Source of the DNA: Mycolicibacterium porcinum
Lineage (GTDB): Bacteria; Actinomycetota; Actinomycetes; Mycobacteriales; Mycobacteriaceae
Length of the DNA stretch: 64,000 nucleotides
Direction: 5' to 3'
Assembly: GCA_002086835.1 (NCBI GenBank)
Contig: MVIG01000002.1
Location: 62,001 to 126,000, forward strand
The notes beneath the pieces are model-generated. The model made no database searches. It saw nothing but the letters and a program-made list of their open reading frames with translations, and was not told where the DNA came from. This document shows, piece after piece, positions 1 to 7,956 of the stretch (its first letter is position 1; the number at the start of each line of letters is the position of its first letter). A program made the position numbers and the translations under genes.

Positions 1-2
1 TC

Positions 3-1433
3 GTGGATGGCGATATTCGGCTGACCACCGAGGGACTCGGTCAACTCGCCGACGGCGGCGCAGGGGTGGTGTCCGCCTCCGGAGCGTCGCATGTCGTCTA
101 TGTCGGCACCGGGGGAGCAATGCTGCCGTTGCTGATGTTCTCCGCGGCACGCGCCAACGTTGCGTTCACCCCGCTGAATTACCGGCTGAGTGCGGAGGGG
201 CTGGGGCAGCTCATCGAGCGGTTGGCCGATCCGTTGATCGTGGTCGATGACGACTACCGCGACATGGTGTCCGGGGCGCGCGTAGTGAGCTCCGCCGAAT
301 TCATCGCCTCCGCTCGATCCGCCGAGCCTGCGGCGGAGTTCGCCGATCCCGATGACGTGGCGGTCGTGTTGTTCACCTCCGGCACCACGTCGCGACCCAA
401 AGCCGTTGAGCTGACGCACAACAATCTCACCAGCTACATCACCGGAACCGTGGAATTCGGCTCGGCCGAACCAACGGACGTTGCCCTGGTATGTGTGCCG
501 CCGTATCACATCGCCGGGGTCATGGCCGCGTTGTCGAACCTCTATGCCGGTCGGACAGTCGTGTACCTACGGCGGTTCGATCCGCGGGAATGGGTGCGCC
601 TCGTGGCCGACGAGGGGGTAACCACCGCGACGGTGGTGCCGACCATGCTCGACCGCATCGTGTCCGTGCTGGAGCAGGACGCGACCGAGCTCCCGACGCT
701 GCGCAGTCTGGCCTACGGCGGGTCGAAGGTCGCGCAGCCACTCGTTCGCAAGGCACTTGATCTGCTTCCGCATGTCGGCTTCGTCAACGCGTACGGGTTG
801 ACCGAGACCAGCTCGACCATCGCGGTGCTGACCCCGGACGATCACCGTCAGGCCCACGGTGCCGACGACGACGTCGTCGCCCGGCGGTTGAGCTCGGTCG
901 GTCGTCCGGTCCCCGATATCGAGGTGCAGATCCGGGGGGAGGACGGCACGGTGTTGGGCCCCGGGGCGACCGGGGAGCTGTTCGTGCGCGGCCCGCAGGT
1001 ATCCGGCCGGTATGCCGAGATCGGGTCGGTACTCGACGGCGAAGGCTGGTTCCCGACCAAGGACATCGCAATGCTCGACGACGAGGGCTACCTGTTCATC
1101 GGCGGCCGGTCCGATGACACCATCATCCGCGGCGGCGAAAACATCGCCCCGTCGGAGATTGAGGATGTGCTCGTCGAGCACCCCGACGTCCGCGAGGTTG
1201 CGGTCGTCGGTCTGGAGGATGCCGAGTGGGGTCAGATCATCGTCGCGGTGATCGTGCGTGAGGCCGGTCGGGATCCGGAACCCGAGCAACTGAGGGAATT
1301 CGCCCGCACGAAACTGCGTGGTTCGCGGACGCCGGACCGTATCGAGTTCCGCGACGAGCTGCCGACCACGCCCACCGGCAAGGTGCTGCGCCGGGAGATC
1401 CTCGACGACCTCAAGCTCGCCTCCGCCGAGTGA
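3..1433 (+). CDS. Acyl/aryl-CoA synthetase (AMP-forming), 5' end outside window
   Basis: Class I adenylate-forming ligase that would turn a carboxylic acid into its CoA thioester through an acyl-AMP. Visible motifs are FTSGTTSRPK (about residues 124-133, nucleotide binding), NAYGLTET (from 262), the hinge region GGRSDDTIIRGGENI, and PTGKVL with the expected catalytic Lys near 460. The first visible in-frame GTG is at the window edge, but about 25-50 residues that normally precede this point are missing, so the true start probably lies upstream. A 34-bp gap leads to the next gene on the same strand. The acid substrate is unknown; by context it is probably an intermediate of the degradation island. 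Confidence 0.9.
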   Translation: MDGDIRLTTEGLGQLADGGAGVVSASGASHVVYVGTGGAMLPLLMFSAARANVAFTPLNYRLSAEGLGQLIERLADPLIVVDDDYRDMVSGARVVSSAEFIASARSAEPAAEFADPDDVAVVLFTSGTTSRPKAVELTHNNLTSYITGTVEFGSAEPTDVALVCVPPYHIAGVMAALSNLYAGRTVVYLRRFDPREWVRLVADEGVTTATVVPTMLDRIVSVLEQDATELPTLRSLAYGGSKVAQPLVRKALDLLPHVGFVNAYGLTETSSTIAVLTPDDHRQAHGADDDVVARRLSSVGRPVPDIEVQIRGEDGTVLGPGATGELFVRGPQVSGRYAEIGSVLDGEGWFPTKDIAMLDDEGYLFIGGRSDDTIIRGGENIAPSEIEDVLVEHPDVREVAVVGLEDAEWGQIIVAVIVREAGRDPEPEQLREFARTKLRGSRTPDRIEFRDELPTTPTGKVLRREILDDLKLASAE

Positions 1434-1467
1434 TCACCAGTAATACCGAAAGAACAAGGAGCACAGC

Positions 1468-1770
1468 ATGATCAAGAATGGCACCCGGTTACAGAGCCAG
1501 GTGTGTGACACTCAGGTCATCGTCGTCAAGACGGCGGACAGTCTCGACGATCTGCGCTGCGGGGGGCAGTCAATGGTTCCCGTGGGTTCGGAACGATCGG
1601 CCGGCGTCTCGCCCGATCCCGCCTTCGCAGACGGCAACGCGATGGGCAAGCGCTACGTCGACGCGGGCGACGCTGAGGTCCTGGTCACCAAGGCCGGAGC
1701 CGGAACTCTGACCGTCGGCACGACCGCACTGGCGCTCAAGGAAGCAAAGCCGCTGCCGGCCAGCGACTGA
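1468..1770 (+). CDS. Conserved small hypothetical protein (100 aa)
   Basis: Starts at ATG with an AAGGAG ribosome site 6 bases upstream. No signal peptide or membrane segment. It has only two cysteines (C13 and C31, the latter in DLRCGG), so a four-Cys zinc ribbon is excluded. The middle is polar and the C-terminal third is beta-rich (VLVTKAGAGTLTVG). I do not recognise a named family, although the opening GTRLQSQVCDTQVIVV looks like a conserved actinobacterial type. It directly follows the CoA synthetase and ends before a strong terminator, so the two are probably co-transcribed. Confidence 0.7.
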   Translation: MIKNGTRLQSQVCDTQVIVVKTADSLDDLRCGGQSMVPVGSERSAGVSPDPAFADGNAMGKRYVDAGDAEVLVTKAGAGTLTVGTTALALKEAKPLPASD

Positions 1771-1778
1771 TCAAGTAT

Positions 1779-1816
1779 CGAGAGAGCGCCCGAGTGTAAG
1801 CCCGGGCGCTCTCTCG
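1779..1816. terminator. Perfect 14-bp hairpin between convergent genes
   Basis: The left arm 1779-1792 (CGAGAGAGCGCCCG) and right arm 1803-1816 are exact reverse complements around a 10-base loop. Only a short T run (TTTC) follows on the plus strand. It lies between the small plus-strand gene and the minus-strand amidohydrolase, so it probably ends transcription in both directions. Confidence 0.8.
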
Positions 1817-1836
1817 TTTCCTGAGTGAGCCGTTAC

Positions 1837-3078
1837 TCAGGCGTTTGCCAGCACCGGCGGCTTCACGGCTTCCGGATCGGGGTTCGCGATGGGAAGACCC
1901 ATGAAGCGCCTTGCGTTGTCGCCCATGAAGTCGTATGTGCGGCGAACGTCCATGCCCTCGGCGTACTTGAAGTAGCCCTTGGGGGTTTCCAGGCCCTCGG
2001 GGTGCGGCCAGTCCGAACCGAACAGCACCTTGTCCCACCCGACGGTCTTGACCACATCGGCCACCGAGCCCTCCCAGAACGGGCTGACCCAGATGTTGCG
2101 GCGGAACACCTCGTGCGGGTGTTCGGGGAAGTTCTGCGGCATCTTCTTGTACGTCAACTGCAGATCGTCGAACAGCGGTTTGATCCAAGCACTTCCGTTC
2201 TCCACGCTGGCGATGCGCAGCTTGGGGAACCGGGTCAGCGTGCCGTGGCAGATCATGCTCGTCAGCATGTCGGCAATCTCGCGGTGGCCCAGCGCGGTCC
2301 ACTTGAACGCCGACATCTCGAACGCATTGCTGGTGTCTGCCGGCTCCCACTTCTCGATGTATTCCTGCAGCGGGGGCTGGCTGGCGTGGAACACGATGGG
2401 CAGGCCGGCGTCCTCGACGTCCTTCCAGAACGGGTCGAACTCGGGCAGCGCGGGCGAGCGCCAGCCCTTGTAGCCGTACACCGGAGCCGGTTTGATCAGG
2501 GCGACCTTGGCGCCGTTGTTCAGGATGTATTCCAGCTCGCGGCGACCCTCATCCAGAATGCCGAGGTTGATCACCGGCGTCGAGTAGATCCGGTCGGCGT
2601 GGCTGAAGCCCCAGTGCTCCAGCATCCACTGATTGAGGGCGTGGACGATCGCCGCCGTCAACTCGGGATCTTCGGCCGAGGAATGCTCGACCAGATTGGC
2701 CAGCGTCGGGTAGTTCAGGCAGGAGTCAACGCCCTGGCGGTCCAGTTCGGCGATCCGGTCTTCGGGATTGCGTGACGCCGGTGGCGCGTCGATACCGCGT
2801 CCGGACATCTCCCGCATGGTCAGGCCCTCAGGATTCTGGCCGGAGTAGAAGCGCTCGTGTGCGCCCGGTGCGGCGACCCGCTCAAAGGTCGGGTTCGGCA
2901 TGTAGTCGGTGATCTTGTTCAGGATCGCGATCCTGGTGTGCCGGCCGATCTGGACGAACTGCACCTTCGACTTGTACTTGTCCGGCAGGAACTTGAGCAG
3001 CGCGTCGGGTGTCTCGTACATGTGTTGGTCGGCATCGAAGATCGGTGCGTCGGTGAACTGGTTGGTGGACTGTGTCAT
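1837..3078 (-). CDS. Amidohydrolase family protein (amidohydrolase-2 fold)
   Basis: Metal-dependent TIM-barrel hydrolase or decarboxylase of the amidohydrolase-2 type (the group that includes ACMSD and gamma-resorcylate decarboxylase). It opens with IFDADQHMYE, where DxD replaces the usual HxH, and ends with the metal-site motif FGSDWPHPEG; VFHASQPPLQEYIE is the central His strand. About 413 aa. An in-frame extension runs 44 codons further upstream, but ATG 3078 has a strong purine-rich ribosome site (GAGGAAGAGGAAG) and matches the family N-terminus. It is transcribed away from the TetR gene at 3213 with two palindromes between them, so that regulator probably controls it. One of five proteins of this family in the window. 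Confidence 0.85.
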   Translation of the reverse strand: MTQSTNQFTDAPIFDADQHMYETPDALLKFLPDKYKSKVQFVQIGRHTRIAILNKITDYMPNPTFERVAAPGAHERFYSGQNPEGLTMREMSGRGIDAPPASRNPEDRIAELDRQGVDSCLNYPTLANLVEHSSAEDPELTAAIVHALNQWMLEHWGFSHADRIYSTPVINLGILDEGRRELEYILNNGAKVALIKPAPVYGYKGWRSPALPEFDPFWKDVEDAGLPIVFHASQPPLQEYIEKWEPADTSNAFEMSAFKWTALGHREIADMLTSMICHGTLTRFPKLRIASVENGSAWIKPLFDDLQLTYKKMPQNFPEHPHEVFRRNIWVSPFWEGSVADVVKTVGWDKVLFGSDWPHPEGLETPKGYFKYAEGMDVRRTYDFMGDNARRFMGLPIANPDPEAVKPPVLANA

Positions 3079-3126
3079 CAGCTTCTTCCTCTTCCTCAAG
3101 CGTGACGTGGTTAGAGCATCACTCAG

Positions 3127-3146
3127 ACTTGACACTAGTGTCAAGT
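3127..3146. promoter_or_regulatory. 20-bp perfect palindrome, probable TetR operator
   Basis: ACTTGACACTAGTGTCAAGT is a perfect 20-bp palindrome in the divergent gap between the amidohydrolase and the TetR gene. Its core TGACA-N4-TGTCA recurs at 20774. Probably bound by the adjacent TetR protein (inference). Confidence 0.75.
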
Positions 3147-3195
3147 AGTCTCGCCGAGCGGATGATAAATAGTCTTGAGCTGTATCAATTGAACT

Positions 3196-3209
3196 TGACG
3201 TATATGTCA
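3196..3209. promoter_or_regulatory. Second TGAC-N6-GTCA box
   Basis: TGACGTATATGTCA repeats the half-sites of the palindrome at 3127, 66 bp away, and ends 4 bases before the chosen TetR start codon. This suits autoregulation of that gene. Confidence 0.55.
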
Positions 3210-3212
3210 TAT

Positions 3213-3827
3213 ATGGTCTGCCTCGTGACGGTCACCTCGGGAGCTGCGGCAGGGTCGCAACTGGACGCGGGCCGCGGTGAGCGGACCCGCTCGGCGATCC
3301 TGGAGGCCAGTCGTCGGTTGTTTCTGGAGCGCGGCTACGCGGGTACCCCGATCAACGCGATCACCGAGGCCTGCGGTATCTCGCGGGCTGGCTTCTATAC
3401 CTACTTCAAGGACAAACGGGAGATCTTCAACGTCCTGGGTAAGAACGCGTACCACGAGGTGCTCGCCGTCATCGATCAATGGGTCGTGGCCGATAAGCCC
3501 TTCGGCGCCAACGACATTCGCTCCTGGGTTGGCCACTACTTCGACTACATGGATCATCACGGCGCGTTCGTGCTGGCCTCGACGCAGTCCGCGCCCGACG
3601 ACGACGACTTCCGAAACTCCCGTAATCGCATGGTGTCTCGCGCGTCGTGGAAGTTGGGCCAGGCCATCGCCGACAACGGCGCGCACTCGCCCGAGGTCAT
3701 CGGTGTCGCGGTGATGGGGCTGCTGGACCGAGCCTGGCATACCGTGCATCGCCAGACGGTCGCCGTCGATCGCGAGGAGATGATCGCGGTGGTAGCCGAG
3801 ATGATTGTTCCAATGGCAGCTCGGTAG
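3213..3827 (+). CDS. TetR-family transcriptional regulator
   Basis: One-component regulator with an N-terminal helix-turn-helix (RSAILEASRRLFLERGYAG, then ITEACGISRAGFYTYFKDK) and a ligand-binding C-terminal domain; about 204 aa. The frame stays open upstream, but those residues are low-complexity Ser-rich and cover the operator. I chose ATG 3213; GTG 3225 (VTVTSGAAAG) is equally possible. Divergent from the amidohydrolase with two TGAC/GTCA boxes between, so probably self-regulating and controlling that gene. Its 3' end faces the next TetR gene 11 bp away. Confidence 0.88.
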   Translation: MVCLVTVTSGAAAGSQLDAGRGERTRSAILEASRRLFLERGYAGTPINAITEACGISRAGFYTYFKDKREIFNVLGKNAYHEVLAVIDQWVVADKPFGANDIRSWVGHYFDYMDHHGAFVLASTQSAPDDDDFRNSRNRMVSRASWKLGQAIADNGAHSPEVIGVAVMGLLDRAWHTVHRQTVAVDREEMIAVVAEMIVPMAAR

Positions 3828-3838
3828 TCTGCGCACCG

Positions 3839-4495
3839 CTATTCCAGGGCGGAGTTATGTCGATCTGGGAATGGTATTCCCAGTGTGGGCTCGGGCCGCG
3901 CGGCGGCCGCCGAGATCCCGGTCAAAATCAGTCGCGTCACCTGATCGCGAACCTCGTCGAAATCGGTGTCCAGGCGTCCTCGGATGCGTGCCTCGAGGTG
4001 ACGTACCGCAATCGCGTGGATGGCGAACGAGTCGAGTTCGGGCCGTGCGTTAGGCAGGCTGCCGTCGGCCAGTCCGTCCCTCAGTGCCGCGGTGAGCACC
4101 TCGCGGTGGCGGGCGTAGGTGGCTTCGAGGCCCGCACCGATACCCGGGGCGCCTGCGACTTCCGTTGACATGAAAGCCAATGCGTCGCGGAACCGGGTTT
4201 CCTGCCAGCCAATGCTCAGATACTGCTCGATCCACGCCGCAATGGCCGCAGTCGGCGTAGTGGCGGCGCCGACGGCCTTCTCAAGGTCGGTCAGAATCAG
4301 CTCGCCTGCCCACTCCTGCATCGCGATGATCAGGTCATCCTTCGAGGCGAAGTGTCGGTAGAAGATGCGCCGGTTCACGCCCGCCGCATGCAGGATCTTC
4401 TCGATCGACGTGCTGGCGGTGGCCGAGGTGCTGCCACGGCTGATCAACCGGTAGGCGGCGCGCATGATCGCGTCGCGTTCGGATTGGTCGCTCAT
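3839..4495 (-). CDS. TetR-family transcriptional regulator
   Basis: 218-aa TetR regulator with the helix-turn-helix IEKILHAAGVNRRIFYRHFASKDDL near residues 33-60 followed by an alpha-helical effector domain. Start ATG 4495 was chosen because the upstream in-frame part overlaps the operators. It is divergent from the Rieske oxygenase operon, with two copies of TGGGAAT-N3-ATTCCCA between them. A third copy lies inside this gene near its 3' end. It probably represses the Rieske operon and itself (inference). Confidence 0.88.
   Translation of the reverse strand: MSDQSERDAIMRAAYRLISRGSTSATASTSIEKILHAAGVNRRIFYRHFASKDDLIIAMQEWAGELILTDLEKAVGAATTPTAAIAAWIEQYLSIGWQETRFRDALAFMSTEVAGAPGIGAGLEATYARHREVLTAALRDGLADGSLPNARPELDSFAIHAIAVRHLEARIRGRLDTDFDEVRDQVTRLILTGISAAAARPEPTLGIPFPDRHNSALE
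3866..3882. promoter_or_regulatory. TGGGAAT-N3-ATTCCCA palindrome inside tetR coding sequence
   Basis: TGGGAATGGTATTCCCA is a perfect 7-3-7 inverted repeat with arms identical to the promoter operator at 4511. It lies in the last codons of the minus-strand tetR gene, about 640 bp from the promoter copies, at a distance that would allow looping or a roadblock. Confidence 0.6.
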
Positions 4496-4510
4496 CGACG
4501 TATTCCTTTC

Positions 4511-4527
4511 TGGGAATCCAATTCCCA
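4511..4527. promoter_or_regulatory. Operator copy 1, TGGGAAT-N3-ATTCCCA
   Basis: Perfect 7-3-7 inverted repeat just upstream of the tetR ATG at 4495. Probable autoregulatory site. Confidence 0.7.
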
Positions 4528-4546
4528 AAATATCATGACTATTGCG

Positions 4547-4563
4547 TGGGAACGCCATTCCCG
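4547..4563. promoter_or_regulatory. Operator copy 2, TGGGAAC-N3-ATTCCCG
   Basis: Same 17-bp layout as the copy at 4511, offset by 36 bp, with one changed base in each arm. Probably controls the Rieske operon starting at 4657. Confidence 0.65.
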
Positions 4564-4656
4564 TTATGGTGGCGGCACCGTATGCCCGACCTGTACGCCG
4601 CGGGCTATCGCCTGCCATCGGTTCCAGTGCCCGGGCGCGGACGTCGAAGGAGAAAC

Positions 4657-5661
4657 ATGAAGGGCCTGCCCAGCATGCAGCCGACCGGATGGTTCCAAGT
4701 CGGTTGGAGCGCCGATATCGGTCGCGGTGATGTCATCGGATTGCGTTATTTTGGTGTCGAACTCGTCGCCTTCCGCGACCTGGACGGCGCGGTGCACGTG
4801 CTGGACGCGCACTGCCAACATCTCGGGGCTAATCTGTCCAAAGGCTGTGTCGTGGAGGACGGTATCCAATGCCCGTTCCACGGCTGGGTGTGGAGCGGGC
4901 AGGGCCGTAATGTGCGGATCCCGTATGAGAAGCGTCCGAACCGTGGGCGCAAGGTGCGCTCCTGGCCGGTAACCGAACTCAACGAATCCATCTACATCTG
5001 GCATGACGCGGACGGACGTGCCCCGACATGGCAGGTGCCCGAGGGGCTGCGGGTGCTCGGGGACCACATCCAGGATCGGGAGTACTTCCCCGTCGGACCG
5101 GAAGCCCGAGTCAAGTTTCCAGGAATCCATGTGCACCCGCAGGTCATCGCCGAGAACGCGGTCGATCCCCATCATTTCCGGTTCGTCCACCACACTCCGG
5201 TCAGTCCGGTTGTGTTGCGGGAGGACAGCGATGATGCCACGTGGACGGCCAAAGTCGGCTTCGGCCGACGGTGGAGCGACGGCGTCGACAACCCGGGGGA
5301 GACGACCAACACCCTGGAGATCTACTGGTCCGGCCTCGGTATCGCCTTCAACGGTGAGCATACCCGCGAGGGGTACCGGGTCATCAATATCTGCGCCACT
5401 CCGGTCGACGACGAGACGTCCGACATCTTCTCCACGTATTGGATCGACGAGGCCAACGGCAACTACGAGGAACGATTGAAGGCCGCACAGGCGGCATTGC
5501 CGGACGATATCGCTATCTGGGACAGTCAGGTCTACATGGACCCGCCGGGACTGACGGCGTCCGAAGCCGCAGGATTCCGCCAGCTTCGCAATTGGGCGCG
5601 CAGCTTCTATCCCGAAACCGATGCGGCCGTTGCCGATCCGGTTCCATCGGGTGCCCGTTGA
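4657..5661 (+). CDS. Rieske non-heme iron oxygenase, KshA-like
   Basis: Terminal oxygenase subunit of a two-component monooxygenase. The Rieske [2Fe-2S] ligands are C53-x-H55 and C72-x2-H75 (IQCPFHGW). The mononuclear-iron motif is N167-x2-D170-x2-H173-x4-H178 in ENAVDPHHFRFVH. At 334 aa it is shorter than 3-ketosteroid 9-alpha-hydroxylase KshA but has the same architecture. ATG 4657 has a GAAGGAG ribosome site. Its stop overlaps the start of a KshB-like reductase (TTGA), so the two should form one electron-transfer pair. A polycyclic or steroid-like substrate is inferred from family and context only. Confidence 0.88.
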   Translation: MKGLPSMQPTGWFQVGWSADIGRGDVIGLRYFGVELVAFRDLDGAVHVLDAHCQHLGANLSKGCVVEDGIQCPFHGWVWSGQGRNVRIPYEKRPNRGRKVRSWPVTELNESIYIWHDADGRAPTWQVPEGLRVLGDHIQDREYFPVGPEARVKFPGIHVHPQVIAENAVDPHHFRFVHHTPVSPVVLREDSDDATWTAKVGFGRRWSDGVDNPGETTNTLEIYWSGLGIAFNGEHTREGYRVINICATPVDDETSDIFSTYWIDEANGNYEERLKAAQAALPDDIAIWDSQVYMDPPGLTASEAAGFRQLRNWARSFYPETDAAVADPVPSGAR

Positions 5662-6755
5662 GCAGCGACGTGGAACTCGCGGCGCGACCCCGCGGCAATG
5701 ATTCGCCGGTGCTCACGTCGATGTGGAGTCTGACCGTATCTGATGTCGTCCCCGAAACCGCGGACGCCGTCACTATCGTGTTCGATCGGCCCAGTGCCGT
5801 CGTCGATGCAGGGTACCGTGCGGGCCAGTTCTTGACGCTGCGCATTCCCAGCGAGCAGACCGGGAGTGTCGCGCGCTGCTACTCGCTGTGCAGTTCGCCG
5901 GCGACCGACAAACATATGGCTGTGACGGTCAAACGAACTGCTACCGGTTACGCCTCGAATTGGTTGTGCGACAACGTACGTCCTGGCGACGAGTTGGGAT
6001 GTCTGCCGCCTGCCGGATTGTTCACCCCGGCCGACCTGGATGCGAACTTGCTGCTGATCGCGGGCGGCAGCGGCATTACACCGATGGTGTCGATCGCCAA
6101 GACCGTCTTGGCCCGCGGCCGCGGTCGGATAGTGCTTCTCTATGCCAACCGCGACCCCGAGTCAGTCATCTTCGCCGCGCAGTTACGGGATCTCGTCGCC
6201 GAGCATTCGTATCGGCTGACGGTTGTTCAATGGCTGGAGAACGTACAAGGGCTACCGAGTGAGGCGACTATCGCCTCGTTGCTCGCGCCCTACGCCGGTT
6301 ACGAGGTGTTCGTTTGCGGTCCAAAACCGTTCATGAAGATGGCACGGCGTTCGGTCGAGGGTCTCGGGGTCTCGCGCGACCGGATCCACATCGAGAACTT
6401 TGTCTCATTATCCGGGGATCCCTTCGCCGACAGGCCAGTTGACGTCGACCACACCGCCGCCCTGGCCCCCGACGCGACGCAGCCGATCGCACAACTGGTC
6501 GTGAGTCTCAATGGTGCCACGCACACACTGACGTGGACGCGTAAAGACACCTTGATCGACCTGCTCGTTGAGCAGGGGATCGATGCGCCGTACTCGTGTC
6601 GTGTAGGTGACTGCGGCACTTGCCAATGTGTCCTGATCGCCGGGGACGTCGATATGGATACCCACGGTGCGCTCGACGATGAAGACACCGCCGACGGCCT
6701 CGTGCTCGGATGCCAGGCCCGTCCGGCCTCTGCACACATCACGATCGAATTCTGA
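5658..6755 (+). CDS. Oxygenase reductase with C-terminal 2Fe-2S ferredoxin, KshB-like
   Basis: FAD- and NAD(P)H-dependent reductase that feeds electrons to the preceding Rieske oxygenase. It has an FAD-binding barrel (RCYSLCSSP near residue 75), a nucleotide-binding domain (LLIAGGSGITPMVS) and a plant-type ferredoxin domain with C314-x4-C319-x2-C322 and C352. About 365 aa, the usual KshB length. The TTG at 5658 overlaps the oxygenase stop; GTG 5670 is an alternative. Overlaps of 1-4 bp join it to flanking genes, marking one transcript from 4657 to 7907. Confidence 0.88.
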   Translation: MSSDVELAARPRGNDSPVLTSMWSLTVSDVVPETADAVTIVFDRPSAVVDAGYRAGQFLTLRIPSEQTGSVARCYSLCSSPATDKHMAVTVKRTATGYASNWLCDNVRPGDELGCLPPAGLFTPADLDANLLLIAGGSGITPMVSIAKTVLARGRGRIVLLYANRDPESVIFAAQLRDLVAEHSYRLTVVQWLENVQGLPSEATIASLLAPYAGYEVFVCGPKPFMKMARRSVEGLGVSRDRIHIENFVSLSGDPFADRPVDVDHTAALAPDATQPIAQLVVSLNGATHTLTWTRKDTLIDLLVEQGIDAPYSCRVGDCGTCQCVLIAGDVDMDTHGALDDEDTADGLVLGCQARPASAHITIEF

Positions 6756-6825
6756 TGAGCACGAGGGCGATCACCGCCGCGAACGAAGCAAAAACTCAAT
6801 GGCGAGGCAGGATCGAGGAAGTACG

Positions 6826-7170
6826 GTGAACGACGAAGAAGTCATAACCACGTGGATTGCCGAGCAGCTGGGTGCGCGAGTTGTCGGGATCCAGCGTCAG
6901 CCCCGATGGCGCGCTGCGTGGCTGGTCGCCAGTGCCGACCTCGACGATCTCGTGCCCTTTCTCGGTTACCGCCTCGCGACATGGCAGGAGGGCGACACGG
7001 CGCTGGAGCAGTTCGTGCTCGCCGACCAGGGGCAGCACGACGAGCAACTGTGTCATCCGTTCTACCGCAGGCAAATTCGGCACAAGGACACCCTGGGTCC
7101 GCCAGGCTCGGCGATGGTCGCTCACCACGCGTGCCAACCGTTCCCTCAACGAGTGAGTGAGAAGTCGTGA
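6826..7170 (+). CDS. Small hypothetical protein (114 aa)
   Basis: GTG start with GAGGAAG four bases upstream. The N-terminal stretch (GIQRQPRWRAAWLVA) weakly recalls the opening of some aminoglycoside-phosphotransferase-like proteins, but no kinase loop follows, so it is either a remnant or an unrelated small protein. Its stop overlaps the next start as GTGA, arguing that the frame is kept. A 24-codon reading frame (6755-6829) overlaps both its own start and the reductase stop and could be a coupling leader. Function unknown. Confidence 0.55.
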   Translation: MNDEEVITTWIAEQLGARVVGIQRQPRWRAAWLVASADLDDLVPFLGYRLATWQEGDTALEQFVLADQGQHDEQLCHPFYRRQIRHKDTLGPPGSAMVAHHACQPFPQRVSEKS

Positions 7171-7907
7171 ACGCCGCAAACTGGTTTGAACTACTCATGG
7201 GCATCGCCTTCGTGGTGCTGGTGGTCTGGGTGGTCATCGACACCCGCCGGCGCGGCGAGCTGGGTCTCGTCGGGCTGCTGGCGATCGCCGGGCTCAGCAT
7301 TTTCTGGCAGGAGTTCTACGCCGACTGGGGTGCGTACCTCCTGTGGTCTTCCGACTACCACATGCTGTGGTGGGGGTCGACGACGTGGACTACGCCCGAC
7401 AAGCCCACGATGAATATCTGGTCCTATCCGGTGTTCATGACCGCAGCCTTCCTCGCGATGCTGGTGCTGCAGAAGTGGGCTCGCGGGCGATGGCCCCGAA
7501 TTCATCCGCTCCTGCTCAGCCTCGTCACCGCGGGCCCGGCGCTGATCGGCTTCAACTTGGTCATGGAATACGTCTCGGTGGAGACGTTCGGGCTGTGGAC
7601 CTACGTCGACACGATGGGACCTGTCCTCCACAGCGATGCAGGCACAATGCCGCTGCTATATCCGAACATTCCGTTCGGGCTTTTCGGGGCGGTGACCGCC
7701 TTCCTCATCGGCTGGACCAACGAAGAAGGACGGCCCCGTTTCGAGGCGCTCTTGGCGAAAGCGGGCCTGCCGCAGGGGCTCAAGCGCGACCTACTGCGTG
7801 CGCTGGCATGGGTCCTGACATTCAACGTGACCTACTGGCTGTTCCTGATCACACCGATGCTCATCATTCGGGAAGTATGGGGCGATCCCTCGTCCCTGGT
7901 GCCCTGA
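7167..7907 (+). CDS. Polytopic membrane protein, possibly AveC spirocyclase-like
   Basis: 246 aa with about six hydrophobic helices: roughly residues 5-23, 33-52, a Trp-rich segment 53-75, 85-103, 113-130 and 165-185, plus a final one near 215-235. The Trp/Tyr-rich segment (WQEFYADWGAYLLWSSDYHM) and size recall AveC-family membrane proteins often annotated as spirocyclases near Rieske oxygenases in mycobacteria; that link is from memory and weak. It is the last gene of the Rieske operon, translationally coupled to the small protein before it. It could assist a membrane-associated oxidation or transport the substrate. Confidence 0.6.
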   Translation: MNAANWFELLMGIAFVVLVVWVVIDTRRRGELGLVGLLAIAGLSIFWQEFYADWGAYLLWSSDYHMLWWGSTTWTTPDKPTMNIWSYPVFMTAAFLAMLVLQKWARGRWPRIHPLLLSLVTAGPALIGFNLVMEYVSVETFGLWTYVDTMGPVLHSDAGTMPLLYPNIPFGLFGAVTAFLIGWTNEEGRPRFEALLAKAGLPQGLKRDLLRALAWVLTFNVTYWLFLITPMLIIREVWGDPSSLVP

Positions 7908-7956
7908 CGCCTCGCACGTGACAATTGCTGTCGCTACTTGTTTAGCGGCGCACTTG

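Noticed and set aside
6755-6829. A 24-codon reading frame between the reductase and the small protein gene
   Set aside because: It may act as a coupling leader but has no family signature and could be chance; it is mentioned only with the 6826 gene.
7932-7947. CGCTA/TAGCG hairpin after the membrane-protein gene
   Set aside because: Only five base pairs and no T run, too weak to call a terminator.
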